Source: Caprella mutica (taxonomy: Eukaryota; Arthropoda; Malacostraca; Amphipoda; Caprellidae). Taken from it: a DNA stretch of 64,000 nt. The notes below the pieces were generated by a model, which had not been told where the DNA came from, made no database searches, and saw nothing but the letters and a program-made list of their open reading frames with translations. Positions 13,301 to 25,283 of the stretch are shown here, one piece after another (within the stretch, counting starts at the first letter, position 1; each line of letters starts with the position of its first letter). The translations under genes were made by a program, and so were the position numbers. The stretch lies in the NCBI GenBank assembly GCA_947561585.1, contig CANNZV010000842.1, positions 62,001 through 126,000 on the forward strand, read 5' to 3'.

Positions 13301-15753
13301 TTTTCTAAATAGCTGGACAATGGCAGCATCCTTTTCACTAGGTTTGTTCACCAGCTTCTGAAGGCCTAGTGTACCATCAGCTCCTTTCATAGAAATCATA
13401 TCTTTGACACTCAGAGGGACTCCGAACAGAGGCATTGATGAGAGATCTAGAGAAGATCTTCTCGCTTCTAGATCCTCTGAAAATTTCTTCACTACAGGAA
13501 GAGGGAAATGAAAAATATAGAACAAGAGTGCATTTCATATTATTCAGATATTACTATTATTCTTTGAATACTTTAAAATCTTTTCAAAAAGAGACGAAAA
13601 TGTTTCGAACCATTACAAAAATATTAATTCAAGTGTAGAAAAAATCAATTAGTAAATTTATAGTCATTAAAACAGTTCTTCAGAATATTTTTTAATGACA
13701 GTGGATATTTCAGAGTGGAGCGTTTTTAAGCGGCGTTTACACGGGCACACAAGTGTGCCACTGTTGTGTGCCTAAATCCCTTCTCGAACGCAGTGTGTGT
13801 CAAGAACTCTGAACACACAGCAGTGATACACATGTGTGCTTGTGTAAACGCCTCTTAAATAAGGAAGAAAATATAAATGTACATTATGGTGTAAAGAAAT
13901 AACAATTTTTAGATTATATTATTACATCAAAATACAAAGCAAAACAATAATTCTATTCAAAATGTCACTATATACATTTGATTTCCGCCTCCAATCTCTT
14001 ATAACACCTGTTGCGGTACCTAACTGTTCTTGCCACGCTCGCTGTAGAGAGTGTTTCAAGTCGTCCACACCACAATTAATTTTTCCACAGGCCTTGGTTT
14101 CGAAGATGAACCACAACACTGAGAAGACCATAGAATTCAGATCCGGAGAGGAGGGAGACCACATTTTTTGGACTAAAAACTGGTGATATACCCTCTGCAT
14201 CAGTTCTAATAGCATATTCACTGTGTGATACGTGACACAGTCTGGTAAGGATGTCCACAAGACGTCTTCGCCAAAGAGATCCTCAGCACATTCCATCATT
14301 GGCTTAAGAATGTCTTCAATACAACATTTGGTGTCAATTTTGGTGCCATGATCGACAAAAATGAGTGGAGCCCTGCAGGTTTTTGAAGAGGTGACCCAGA
14401 CTATTACATAATCTGGTTTCATGTTTAGATTAATGGTTTTTGGCCATAAGGAATATATTGACATTTCTTCCAATAATGATGTCAACAATCTAGTCAACCG
14501 TGCCGGACTTGAATTCTTTCAGAAGTTTCATATCTCGATTCCTTTTTGCTTTACAGCTGATAACAGGGTTTGTCTCTTTTGAAAGGTGAAGAATAACATT
14601 TTCATGTGTTCGTGGATGAGTCGTCTAATGGTTTTGGAACTAATAAATAAAATGATCTATTTGTCAAATAGATCATTTCGAGTATCTCTTAATATTCTCC
14701 CGAATGTGTTTAACCATTGGCTTAGAGTAGACTGTTAGGAGGGTAATCTACCACTTCTCGGACAAAAAAACAAATTCCATCTTTCATTGAAACGCTTCGA
14801 TAATATCTATGCAGTGGATCTCGCAATTTAAAGTTTATTTGCAACATCTATTTTTTCGGCACGGTGTAGTAGGACAATAGCTGCTCTTTTGTCTGACATT
14901 TTTGAACTGGGTAAATCTTAGAAAAAAAATGTAATGTGATAGTGTGATAATTAGAACTAACTTTCCGAAAAGATAATCCAATTACGCCCCACGCTGTGTA
15001 AATAATGGTTATTTTTAAATTTCCAAATAAAATATCCTTATTGGAAATTTGTTACCTTGGCATCAAGTATGAACTCCGTCACGCAGTTTGTTCTTTTGCT
15101 CTCACAGATAGCCTGAAAAGAAGTTGAAAGTTATTATAAAAGTTGACAATTTTATAAGTCAATTAGCATTGTATTCACCAAATATAATTGAAACATTTTG
15201 AATGATTAAAGACTAATTTTAACCTGACTGATCTTTCCATTCTGAGTAAAGATTTTTTTCTATGAACAACAAATTCAGGAAGTCGTATAAATTTGTGAGA
15301 TATTTCATGTGGTACATCATGATAGTTAAATATTTATGTAATGTTTTCCTAATCAAATCAACTCGATAGAAGAAATAAATCTCCGTTCTCAAGGAAATAA
15401 ACTGCTCCATAAACTATCCATTCAGGAAGTTTTGTAAGATTGTAAGATATTTCCTATGGTTATTCAAAACAAAGCTATATCTTAGAAATATTTAAATATA
15501 TTCCAGAACAAATTCTTTACATATGTACAATAAAATATTTACCATTAAAAATCCCTTTTTTCATTATCACCTTAGCTTGAAAAGCCTCCATCACTTTGAC
15601 AGCGGACAACTCTCCCTCTCTGAGTCGCTGGAGCAGCTCCATGGACTCCAAGGAGAGAATTCTCTGCCTATCTTCTGTGAGGAGTTCTCCTCCGCCTCCC
15701 AAAGAGAGGAGAGACTCCTCTAGGAGCTGGCGTGACCTCACCAATTTCTCCAT
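10351..15753 (-). CDS. amidase-signature hydrolase, FAAH-like, copy 2 (clade A), 10 exons
   Basis: Predicted FAAH-like lipid amide hydrolase, a close paralog of copy 1. Exons: 15571-15753, 15056-15112, 13251-13486, 12912-12988, 11847-12017, 11487-11740, 11071-11308, 10818-10979, 10572-10714, 10351-10470. Every exon has the same length as in copy 1, all borders are GT-AG, and the frame is 547 codons without internal stops. The start is the MEKLVRS ATG in a GCGATGG context. Lys108, Ser183 and Ser207 are all present, and the loop is DIAGS as in copy 1. Intron 2 is enlarged by a mariner-like remnant (13922-14899) and a 125-bp MITE (13730-13854). The protein ends ICRIMLEFSKAVNFKL-like, as in copy 1, and lacks the 42-bp repeat of clade B. 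Confidence 0.87.
13730..13854. mobile_element. 125-bp MITE with TTAA flanks, intron 2 of copy 2
   Basis: The ends read GCGGCGTTTACAC on the left and GAGGCGTTTACAC when the right end is reversed. Both continue into inverted 'gcacacaagtgtg'-type sequence, so the whole element folds into a hairpin. It is flanked on both sides by TTAA (13726-13729 and 13855-13858), the duplication typical of piggyBac-type insertion, although the termini do not start with CCC. No coding capacity. Confidence 0.6.
13922..14899 (-). mobile_element. mariner-like transposase remnant, intron 2 of copy 2
   Basis: Minus-strand fragments read like a Tc1/mariner transposase. An N-terminal part begins at an ATG at 14899 (MSDKRAAIVLLHRA, helix-turn-helix region). 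It is followed by a broken middle and then an open stretch from 14497 to 13922 with VIVWVTSS, PLIFVDHGTK, a D-C-V-x-x-H-T segment in place of QQDGAPAHT, WSPSSPDLNS and FETKACGK. Two of the three catalytic Asp positions are recognisable. Stops in the first third (for example after VANKL) and lost spacing make it non-functional. Terminal repeats were not identified. It sits antisense-neutral, in the same orientation as the host gene, entirely within an intron. Confidence 0.75.
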
Positions 15754-15906
15754 CGCTAGGATTCGATTGAAATCAAGTTTTCGTACCAAATAATATATTT
15801 AGGATCTGTTACTTTGACGTGTTATTGAATATTTATGGAAACATGAGGTTAAACCATTTTCACGGTTACACATTCATAGTTTTCATGCGTAGTACATTTT
15901 ATAGTA

Positions 15907-17790
15907 CCTGCAGGCCCCGCTTTTATTATCCCCGCTCTTACTTTAAATAGTAATAAGTGCGAGGTATGATTTAAGTTACTATATTATTGTAACTCTTTAA
16001 ACTTTTCACTTTCTGAAAGGAAAAGTATCAAAAAAAATTTTGAAGGTTCAACTTAGCGTATATCGAAAGATGGAAGCTCAGTGATGAAAGTTTAATATTT
16101 GAACTTTCACTCAGTATATGTGAGGAATTAGATGGATATTTTACTTAAATTTGTGTATTTGCAGGTAGGTATCATGGACACCAATTAAAATAAATTATAA
16201 ATAATTATTAATATATTTTTTTCTTGCGTTTCCGAAAATGTATAGAACCACTAAATAACTTGGAACTCAAGCCCCTAGGTCATACCACCTCAACTTTGTT
16301 GAGGCGTTCCTTGAGCTTTGAACAAAATTGATCGCCGTTCGTACCGTTCACAGAAGTTGGTCCCTGTTAAAGAAAATTCGTATGCGCTCGGCCATCGCAT
16401 AGTCCTTACTACCGCTCCCAATGTTTTAAGATGTACAAAATATTGCGACCGATGAGGAGCGGCAAATTTTTGGACCCCGGCAAAGTTCATCACCGCTCCA
16501 ATAACGCCCAGTCGAAAGTTCGGCTCCGTTCGACTCAAGTTAGTGGATGCTGGCATCACCGCTTAAAACCATTGCTTGCTACCGTTAAACCAAAGCTAAG
16601 GCAACATAGGCTTCAGCAGTGTACCACTATGTCAACGCCGTGTTTTCTATTTCTTCCAATTTTGTATGAAATTGTTTTTATTACTTTTTTAGCCCTCACA
16701 ATGATAAAAAAACTAGATTACGTGCACTCGGTACAGTGCACATTTTCGCCGCCGCTTATCCGTTTGCTACCAAAATCTTTATTGGTGACTGGATAGTGTC
16801 CAATCGTCCCACCAAGTTTCATGCAATATGGTTCAATATTTTTTGAGCTATTGAGTTATAAATGACCTTGACCTTGGACCGGATCGCTCCCAAAACTCTA
16901 CCAGATGGTTCCTGGACATTGTCCAATCGTCCCATCTAATTTCAGACAATTTGGTTGAATACTTTTTGAGTTATTGAGTTATATATGGCCTTGACCTATA
17001 TCTTTGACCTTTGACCCGATCGTCAAAGGTCAAAGGACACCGTCAATGGCAGTGTTGTACGTACCCTAAGGGGACCAAATTCTGGTGAACGGTAACAAGC
17101 GGTGATGAATTTTTCTCACTGTTTTAGTAACGCTCCAATAACGTTATTGCGATATGATCGGGACTTCAATTGATGAGTTTCAACTATCGATTTCTGTCCT
17201 AAATTTATCAGAACTTATATCAAAGCGATCAGTTCAGCTCCGTAGTCTAAAACAGTATACCGCTTCACCATTTTTAATCCCTGCCGATACAACGCCCACA
17301 TGCGTAGATTTACTAGAACATCGCTTTTTCAACGCTCGCGTCACCGCAATTTGTTCCCCTTCTGTGCACGATGATGAGAACGCCCCAACAAAGTTCAGGC
17401 GATGTGATCTGGGCCCTGCAACTAAAAATATTTTACAGTGCATAAAATAACTGTTAATTCACTGTCACACAATTATACAATCAAAGTTCTAACTAATTAT
17501 TCCCCTATACTGATTGAGAGTTAAACTATTGTTGAATTTTAATTCTTTTAATTCATTCGCTACTTTGAATTTTCATCACATAGCTTTCATCTTTTCAATA
17601 TACAGTAAGTTGAGTCTTCGAAACAATTTTCATTTAATTTAATATATAGTTTGAGGAATTTAATATAGTTAAGGAGTTTCATTTATATAATAACTTTGGA
17701 CATACCTCACTCTTATTACCATTTATTATAAGTCTGAGTTATGATTTTCCTAATAAAAGGAATAGAAATTACTAGAAATTCTATAATTAA
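15907..17790. mobile_element. insertion between copy 2 and its upstream region (composite repeat)
   Basis: Comparison with copy 1 shows that homology stops at about 15906 ('tttatagta') and resumes near 17790-17850, so roughly 1.9 kb has been inserted. The left part (15907-16010: 'caggccccgc', 'gcgaggtatgatttaagtta') and the right part (17465-17600: 'gagagttaaact', 'ttttaattcattcgc') match 19405-19520 and 19895-20020, another copy of the same dispersed repeat. Between them lies a second, more GC-rich element (about 16275-17440). The element class is unknown. Confidence 0.6.
16275..17440. repeat. element rich in 'accgctcc' iterations, nested in the 15907-17790 insertion
   Basis: Short words such as CACCGCTCC, GGAGCGG and TAACGCC recur on both arms. 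A left segment 'gtaccgttcacagaagttgg' near 16338 has an inverted counterpart near 17075 ('ccaaattctggtgaacggta'), giving a fold-back outline. The middle (16790-17045) is a 130-bp-period repeat containing 'tgaccttgacc' and 'ccaatcgtccca', which also occurs at 25500-25990 and inside the hAT MITE at 58538-58813. Open frames over this stretch show no known domain. Confidence 0.5.
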
Positions 17791-17904
17791 TATTTATTAA
17801 TCACGATAGAACCTTTTAGAAATTATTATGAAATTATATAGCTAAATACGTTCATATTAAAAATATGATATTCTCATACGCAGTATATGACTTACGCATT
17901 TACC

Positions 17905-18020
17905 GTTAAAGTGACCGCACTGAGTAACAGTTATCTCTACACTAGTTGATCTGCTCGGCACACTAGGTCTAGTTGATAAGGTACTAGAGTAGTACTTCCC
18001 AAAGACAAACTGGTTAGGCC
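17905..18020 (-). promoter_or_regulatory. conserved clade A upstream region, copy 2
   Basis: The block aligns with 7755-7930 ('gtgaccgcactgagtaacag', 'ttgatctgctcggcacacta'). It contains TAACCAGTTTGTCTTTGGGA on the minus strand at 17997-18016, one base different from copies 1 and 7. Because of the 1.9-kb insertion it is now about 2.2 kb from the start codon of copy 2 rather than about 0.4 kb. Confidence 0.35.
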
Positions 18021-18435
18021 TAGTGTACGCATTACTAGAGAGCTGTACACAAACTTTCTCCAAAATTGGAGAAAAGAAACTTAGTGATAATCAGGAAATC
18101 TGAATCGCGAAATCAAAATAACAAAAATGCAAATGAATCCATTTTTTCATAGAATATGAAATATCACAGTTTACTAATTTCACATTTCCAAAAAGAAATT
18201 TTACAAATTGTAATGCTTGTAGATATTTTAAAATTAGTCTGGGTGCACGACGTAAATTTATAAGATTTGAAAGTAATAGAAAATTAGAAGACTGCATTAA
18301 TACGTAAAGTTCAATCTTCTACCAAGATAAAAGGATAAGAATGAGTTGGCAGAAGTCGGGGAAACAGTGTTTCAGAAATTGATTCAGGGTATATTCGAAT
18401 AATATCAAGTAAACAAAGAACATCATTTTGTTACA

Positions 18436-18441
18436 TTTATT
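18436..18441 (-). terminator. polyadenylation signal, copy 3
   Basis: AATAAA on the minus strand about 200 bp after the copy 3 stop. The surrounding sequence is aligned with and conserved at 27370-27375 (copy 4) and 46250-46255 (copy 5), which supports it over other AT-rich hexamers. Confidence 0.45.
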
Positions 18442-18594
18442 ATCAAACAATGAAGTATATAAAACTAAACAGAAACTCCAAGTTATTACAACTAAGACAA
18501 AAAGTAACACGTAAAGAGCATACATAACTGAAATTAAATTATTTGTCTACTATAGTGTACATATTTTTTAGTTAGGAATCATCCTTCTCAGGAG

Positions 18595-18678
18595 TTAGTT
18601 TTTAGAGGAATATTCCCTCATTATCCTGCACAGGAGTTAGTGTTTAGAGGAATATTCCCTCATTATCCTGCACAGGAG
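18595..18678 (-). repeat. 42-bp stop-spanning tandem repeat, copy 3 (two units)
   Basis: Two 42-bp units, 18637-18678 (inside the last exon) and 18595-18636 (3' UTR), with a decayed third before 18595. Each unit encodes [12 protein letters not shown] plus one residue and then a TAA, in the frame of the gene. Confidence 0.85.
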
Positions 18679-21600
18679 TTCTTCTTGGTAAGGAAGAGCG
18701 ACGAACTGAACTCCATTAGGTAGACCAACGCTACCTTTGGTGTACTGGAAAATGGATCAAATGTTAATGAATATATATTATTGAAAACAGAAAATTTATT
18801 ATAGCACACAATATTACAGACCTTTTTCAAAAGCCTATTCAGCTCATTGTCTTCAGGGTGAGCCTCTAGTAGTTTTTGGTCTTCTTCAGACTCTTTAGTC
18901 ACCGGAACAGAACAGCAAGGGAAGTCGAAAAGGTTGTAAATCATAGTATAAGCACCAGTCACTGAAATTAAATGAGATTTGATTTATAATTCCTTCCTTA
19001 ATTTTCATTGAACTATCATTTTTGTTTAAAAAGGGTTGAATTTGTATGGAGGATATTCTTCTTGAATTTAATACCACTGAAATAACTATACCGTACATTT
19101 TGAAATTCGACAAATAACAATATTATAGTAAGAAAAATTAATATATTATTTATAGCCTATTATTAGTTTATCAAACATGACTATATGATTTTAATGGCTC
19201 CCTTAAAGATGCCAACATAAGAAAAGACAACTGCAAAAATACGATAGGGAAAAGTTCACACAGATAACACAGATAAAATTGCCTACAAAGAAAAAATACC
19301 GATCAGGATAATACCCATAAGGAAAAAACCCTACAGGTATAAAATCTCACACGGAAAGAAAGCCCCTTTAAAGGGAAACCTTAAATTATTCAATTTATTA
19401 TGGTTACAGGCAGGACCCGCACTCATTACCAAAATCATGACTCAGACTCATTACTTTTTGGTCATAAGAGCGAGGTATGAATCAAGTTATTATATAAATG
19501 TGACCCCTATAACATTTCATTTTCTATGAGTCAGAATAAAAGAAAATAGTTTTGAGCGTACAACTCAGTGTATTTAGTGTTGCAGTGCTTGTTGTCGGAA
19601 TTATTTCGTGGTCTTAATAAAATTTCAATCGAGCAATTGATTTAATTTATTTAAATTTAGAAATAGGTTAGCTCCCACTCAGTATAGAAGAATTATTATT
19701 TAAATATTTCGATTTATATAATTGTGTTACATTAAAATAATACAATAATTTTATGCACTGTTGTATATTTTGGCAGTTGGGAAGTTCCAAGTTAATAGTT
19801 AGTTTTACATTTTTAACGATGCAAGGAATATTATAATTATTATCTTTTATTTCAATTGTTTTCTATAATACCTTAAGGCTTAAGCAATATATATCGAAGT
19901 ATCAAACTAATTACACACCTATACCGAGTGAGAGTTAAGATATGGTTGAATTTTAACACTTTTAATTCATTCGCCACTTGGAATTTTAATCACAGAGCTT
20001 AATTTAATCTTTTCAGTATAGAATACTTTTTCCTGTGTGCCTTTTTCTGTGTGTATCTTTTATGTTACCAATTTTAACGGTTCTAGGAAAACTCGGTCTT
20101 GGAAAATTCGGCCTCATATTATAATGATTATATTTAAGAACAATAATAGAAGAGTTGAAATTATGGATAGTAAAATGTGTAGTTTATTTATTAAAAGCGG
20201 ATAACATCATTAAGCTTTAAAAAATTATTCGTAACATTAGTAATTTAGACATGTTATGACATATATTTAACATGGTTTTTTGATAGGAAATTTCGGTCTC
20301 GGAATATTCGGTCTGAGATATAAATAAAACTTATGAATTAGATGTTAAGGGAACTCCCCTGACAGGTTATTAAACTATCATGAAGTGTGCAGCAGAACAA
20401 ACTATAGCGGATACAACAAATTACATCGCTGCCATTTATGTTGAGAGGCCATTTATAATTCCGGGACCGAAATTTCCGCCCACCAATTTTAATACCTGCT
20501 ATCTGCTCTTCAAATCCCACTGGTGGTGCGGGCATTGGTGACACGGGACAAATCATCAAATCCAAGTTCTGATTTCTCCAAGATGAAATGAAATCTTGAA
20601 GATATTCTGATCTCTCGATCTGCTTCTTCCAAATATCTCCAGGGGTCTCAACCGTTCCTTCAATTTTAAATTATATACATTGTATCAAAATTTAAACAAA
20701 ATTTGAAATATTTTTACCGATAAATGTGTCTCATTATATATAGACTTATTCATCACCATATATATTTTCTTACTTGTAATTTCTGCATACAGATCACCAA
20801 GTTGGTGTTTTACGTAAGGTTTCGCCAGTTCTCGTAGCTTAGCTGGGACACTCGTAACAAACTTAGCGTAAAAGCAGCACTCATGCTGTGTTTCACCCTC
20901 CAATGCTTTTTTAATTCCCGCAGCTGAACCGTCAAGAAATACAAAGTCATTCACAAGTTTCAGGATTTTTAAACCATTTGGTTGGTCCATTTCAATAACT
21001 TCATAGCCAAGGCTCTATTACAAGATAGGGTTATTCAATATTAATTAAATATTTCAACTTTGTTACTTAAGAAATAACAATAGCCTATAAATCTACAACC
21101 TTGACAATCTTCAGAGCCTCAGCGACAGCTCTTCTCACTCCTGGAGTCGATGGAATGATGTCCAAGGAATCGTACCATCCAATCCTCAGGACTTTCTTCA
21201 ATGGTCTCTCTATATTTTCTCTCCACGGAATTGGAGGCAAATCAGCGTTGTACTCCAAGAGATTTTGGGACATCAGAGCTTTAGTTGCCATGGCGACTAT
21301 TTCTCCACTAATGCCCATAATACCCAAAGTGCTATAAACTGAAAAGGAATTTACAATAACTTGTTTTAAGTTTCAAAATTTATCATATTTTAAAAATTAT
21401 ACCTCCAAAGAGTCCAGGGTTTGAGCCAGCAGTTCCTCCACCTGGAATTCTACGAGCTGTTGGTTTCATAGAATAAATGCCACAAAAATTTGCTGGAATT
21501 CTAACGCTCCCTCCTATATCACCTCCTATACCTAAGAATGATCCACCTCCTCCAATTAAAGCTCCTTCACCTCCTGATAAATCAATAAATGTTATTATTC

Positions 21601-22806
21601 TTCATCTTATTTATGAATTACTTCAAATCATTCATTTCCTTCTTTATCAGCTGTTACCTGAAGATCCTCCACAACTACGTTTTGTACAATGAGGATTACT
21701 TGTTTCGCCATACACGGGATTTCCACACGATAGACTGAAAGTCCAAGAAGAGAGAATCAAATAATCATAATATATTGAGAGTCTAATATTGTATCTTGAG
21801 CTACCACAATATACATATTTTAACCTTAAGCAGAGCTGACAGACGTTAGTTTTGACGAAAGGCACGGCTCCAAGCTTTTTGAATATAATGACCTGGTCAG
21901 CATCTTTCTCAGCAGGTTTATCCACTAGTTTATCAAGTCCGATGGTAGAGTCGGTACCTTTAACCAAGATGTTCTCTTTGAAACTCATTGGAAGACCAAA
22001 TAAAGGTTTCTCCTGGAAATTGGTAGAGCTTCTCTCAGCGTCCAACTTTTCAGCCAATGCCTTGAAAAACATAATACATAGATAGAGAGATTATCGATGG
22101 AAGATTTTATTAGTATGAATATTTTTGGTTCAATCTAGTTTGAAGGTAAGCAATTATTATGCATTTGAAATGCTCCTCCCTGTCATTTCTATATTTTATT
22201 TATTATCATTTTTGTATTAATAATGTTTAAAAAATGAAAATGCACATGTTAGTGAGAATTTAAAGGCATAAATGAATTTTGCATTTTCTATGATATTTCG
22301 AATAACACATTATAATTTTTCTTTATTATTTAATCAATTGTTTTTAACTCATTTTTTAATTGTACAAAATTAAAATTTTCAAAATTATTAGCATATTCAC
22401 CTTCGCTGTCGGAATAAAAAGAGTCACACAGTTTGTCTTCTTCGATTCTTCTATCGCCTGTTAGAAATAAAATATTTTAATGGTGTTTCAAAGGAAATTT
22501 TGTGATGCTATAGGATTTCAGCTTATGAATTTGCAATAAACATTATTGTATTCAATATTTAAGTAAACACAAAATTTCTAGTATGCTCTAGAGTCAGTGT
22601 ATATACAATCAGCTCACCTTAGATTGAAATGCCTCCAAAGTCTGAACAGCAGTAACCTCACCATCTCTCAACTGTTGCAACAGTTTCAAAGGTTCCAAGC
22701 TGATTATTCTGTCCCTTGAAGAGCTCACCAGTTTTCCATTGATGGTAAGAGAGTCCTCCAATATCTGGCGAGAAGCCAATAGTCTTTGGTAAGCTTCATG
22801 AGACAT
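18637..22806 (-). CDS. amidase-signature hydrolase, FAAH-like, copy 3 (clade B), 10 exons
   Basis: Predicted FAAH-like serine hydrolase. Exons: 22618-22806, 22401-22457, 21825-22060, 21658-21734, 21403-21573, 21100-21338, 20774-21014, 20496-20657, 18822-18961, 18637-18744. GT-AG borders throughout, 540 codons, no internal stop. The start is the ATG of MSHEAYQRL, shared by all clade B copies; the longer frame upstream begins with GTG and is not used. The triad is Lys110 (GLPMSFKEN), Ser185 (CGGSSGGEGA) and Ser209 (GDIGGSVR), so the canonical DIGGS loop is kept. Exon 6 is 15 bp shorter than in clade A. Exon 7 is 3 bp longer than in copies 4-6. Intron 8 (1.5 kb) holds a dispersed repeat and a fold-back element that abuts exon 8. 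The protein ends [15 protein letters not shown], within the 42-bp repeat. Confidence 0.87.
19405..20030. repeat. dispersed repeat, intron 8 of copy 3
   Basis: Homologous to the outer parts of the 15907-17600 insertion upstream of copy 2: 'caggacccgc' with 'gcgaggtatgaatcaagtta' on the left and 'cgagtgagagttaag' with 'ttttaattcattcgcc' on the right. This copy is uninterrupted and about 0.6 kb long. No open frame or terminal repeat identifies its class. Confidence 0.5.
20078..20481. mobile_element. fold-back element with iterated 'ggaaaattcggtct' ends, beside exon 8 of copy 3
   Basis: The left end starts CGGTTCTAGGAAAACTCGGT and iterates a 15-bp GGAAAATTCGGTCT-like unit. The unit recurs at 20284-20320 and in inverse at the right end (GGGACCGAAATTTCCGCC). 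An 11-bp direct repeat, ACCAATTTTAA, flanks it at 20067-20077 and 20482-20492. The right-hand duplication ends 3 bp short of exon 8, so the intron donor GTATT now comes from the flanking sequence immediately next to the element. The interior (20340-20450) shares 'atgaagtgtgca' and 'aacaaac..agcggatacaac' with 26560-26640 and 49910-49985. Confidence 0.75.
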
Positions 22807-23710
22807 AACTCTGGCAACTAGCACTGTAGTCTTTTATATTGAAAATAGTATATTTGGAATAAAAATTGGTAAAAATTAGATAGCTGCTAATATACATAGG
22901 TAAAGATTTTTGCCTAGGTAAGGTGAAACGGTTTAATCATTTTACGATAAATGAAAATACTATCCAATTGAATTAACAATTACAAATAAAAAGTTGAATT
23001 AGCTATGTAATTCTCATGTACAATTTTAAATTGAAGATGGTAGGTTATAATAGGAAGAAGAATTTGTAGCAGTGACAAGCACAAATCCTGATTTAAATGA
23101 GAGCGAGTTAAAGGGGTATCGTCCAATTTTTTATTACGAATGGTTAAAACTTTACAAAATTTAATACACATATAAAACATCGAATGAGAAATATTTTTTG
23201 CTCAAGGTCACATTTTCTTCATAAAGAATGAGATAATGCGTGTTCAACAAATGTATCTCCTCCGTCAATTTTTGACATATCATTGGATCCGAAAAGCCTT
23301 GGTCAGCAAAATAGAGTTCTTTTCGTTTCAAAATGCTTGTTCTGAAATTTAAAAAAATATTCAAAAAATTCGTATTGATCTTTTGGGTCTTCTGAAAAGT
23401 ACTAAATTTCAGGAATCAAATTTTATCTCCTCCGCCCAATTTTTGACGTAAAGTGATGATATGGGTATCATTAAGTGCGGAAAGATTAGGGCAACAAAAT
23501 TACAGGGCATTTTGTTTCAAATTAGTCTTCAATCCTAATTTATGACGTCACAAGCAATAAATTTTTGAGAAAGAAATTTAAACAATTAATTTAATGAGAA
23601 TAGGACTACCTATCTCTAGATAAATGTATACACATTGCAAAAGTCCTGTTCAATTCATTTATTTTAACCATTCGATCATACATTGAATATTATGAGTTCT
23701 AAATTTAATG
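22807..23710. other. upstream region of copy 3 with a diverged tandem duplication
   Basis: The first 250 bp align with the upstream regions of copies 4-6 ('tttaatcattttac', 'aattaaaaagttg'). From 23150 to 23530 two diverged copies of a roughly 200-bp unit follow each other, each with 'tatctcctccg', 'caatttttgac' and 'ttttgtttcaaa' or 'ttttcgtttcaaa'. No gene is seen. Confidence 0.45.
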
Positions 23711-24029
23711 CAGTGGTTCTTAACCTTTTTGAAGGCACCAAACCCAACAAGCTCCAAATATGCCTTCAAAGAACCCTTGTAGTTGAAAAATAAATGTGTT
23801 TCCCCATCCAAATATAAACGTATGTACTACATAAGTCTAGCATATAATGAATTAGCAAACAAACTGTGACATGCATCATTCGCACACTAAATCACTCTGT
23901 TCAATGATCAAAATGAGCAAAACATAAATTTCGCACATGAATAAAAACACTGTGAACCAAACGGCCAAACCCCTGAAACTGACTCAGCGAACCCCTGGGG
24001 TTCGATTGAACCCAGGTTAAGAACCACTG
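23711..24029. mobile_element. hAT-type MITE
   Basis: The ends are CAGTGGTTCTTAACCTTTTT and, reversed, CAGTGGTTCTTAACCTGGGT. The element is flanked by 8-bp duplications ATTTAATG (23703-23710) and ATCTAATG (24030-24037) with one mismatch. Terminal sequence and 8-bp duplication are characteristic of the hAT superfamily. The interior ('gaacccctggggttcgattg') looks like a remnant of a longer element. Two overlapping minus frames run through it but show no domain. Confidence 0.8.
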
Positions 24030-24059
24030 ATCTAATGAGTCTTCTACTGAATTGAATTT

Positions 24060-24480
24060 GATGAATATCGATCGATCTTGCAGCGCAATCAATGAATCCA
24101 AAGAAAGCACATCCACCGTTCAATATCTGCGCGTTTGAGGGATATTAAAGGCAGAATATAAATAATAATATATGTTTTATGTTAGCGATCCGGTAAGCTT
24201 CTATAGTGACAAAATGTACACTTTACTGCTATAGATTTTTACTTAGGTCTATTGATTTAACAATAAAATAGTACAGCAGGTTGCTTGTTTGAATAGTGAA
24301 ACAGGAAAGAAGATAGTTGAATTAAATGGTAAACTCGACATTTTTTTCACTTTCAACGCCAGCCAGAGGAGCAAATATTTTTAAGAATGCTTTAAAAAAA
24401 TTCTCTAACACGCAGTGATCGATCGACGGTTGCGTAAACGATGGATCCATAGATTGCGCAGCACGATCGATCGATATCGC
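24060..24480. repeat. imperfect inverted repeat with CGATCGATC cores
   Basis: The left arm near 24065-24130 ('atatcgatcgatcttgcagc', 'gcaatcaatgaatcc', 'tgcgcgttt') is mirrored by the right arm near 24405-24478 ('ggatccatagattgcgcagc', 'acgatcgatcgatat', 'cacgcagtg'). The spacing is about 270 bp. It may be a decayed transposon with long inverted ends. No target duplication was resolved. Confidence 0.5.
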
Positions 24481-24644
24481 CAATCGTCAAAAGCTCATGA
24501 CAATTATTTCACTCAAAAAATTCCGAATGACCTATTGGAAGGCGTTATTGAAATAATGTTTAACTTAATTATTAGTTATACACTAATTATCAATTAATAT
24601 ATTACAATAATAATAACATAGAAATAATGATATATTTTTTCACT

Positions 24645-24860
24645 GTTATACGTTTCTTATCACACAGAGCACTAAGACAGGTTTAGCTGAATGTGCCACT
24701 ACAGCAATCTACCGCTCTACGTATTATCTTCTTATAATAAACTTTGAACAACTGATTAGATAAGATATAATGTTAACAGTACATATTATTACATTAAAGT
24801 AATAAGTAAATACCAGAGAGAAAATTACCATTGGATATCATAAGATTATAGCAGACTTGT
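24645..24860 (-). promoter_or_regulatory. conserved distal upstream block, copy 3
   Basis: The block has counterparts upstream of every clade B copy: 32105-32345 (copy 4), 52905-53120 (copy 5) and 59440-59670 (copy 6). Shared words are 'acgcttc' or 'acgtttc', 'ccacac', 'agcactaaga' or 'gcactgagatgg', 'ctgattagataa' and 'gtaagat'. Spacing to the start codon is 1.5-1.9 kb except for copy 5 (3.6 kb), where two MITEs and a fold-back element have been inserted. It may mark the promoter or a non-coding first exon, or simply the edge of the duplicated segment. Confidence 0.35.
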
Positions 24861-25283
24861 GTATTATGATTTCGTGAGACGCCTGCAGATGTGAGACAGT
24901 TAATTAATTGTGGAGTTATGTATGTATGATAAAAAAAACAATGAAATCTACCTCATATCTTGTGGCAATGTCTACCACATTTATTCATACCAAAGGTTAC
25001 ACTACCGGTCATGATGTATAAAGTCACAATCAACTCTATCTCACATCTGCACGCGTCTCACGAAAGCATAATACACCGGCTACAAACCCAGATATTTCAC
25101 TTGAGTATTAACAATGTATTAATACAATAATATTTTTACACTGGTATGTAAAATAGAAAAAACTAAACTCACCAAGAAAACCGTGAGCTATTTATTATTC
25201 ATTGCAGCTTCAAGGTGTATGAGAATTCTAGATGAAATCTGCAAATTATATTGAATTTTTGTCAACATTGTAAGTGATTATAT

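Noticed and set aside
23901..24123. Two overlapping minus-strand frames
   Set aside because: They span the end of a hAT MITE and its flank and show no domain.
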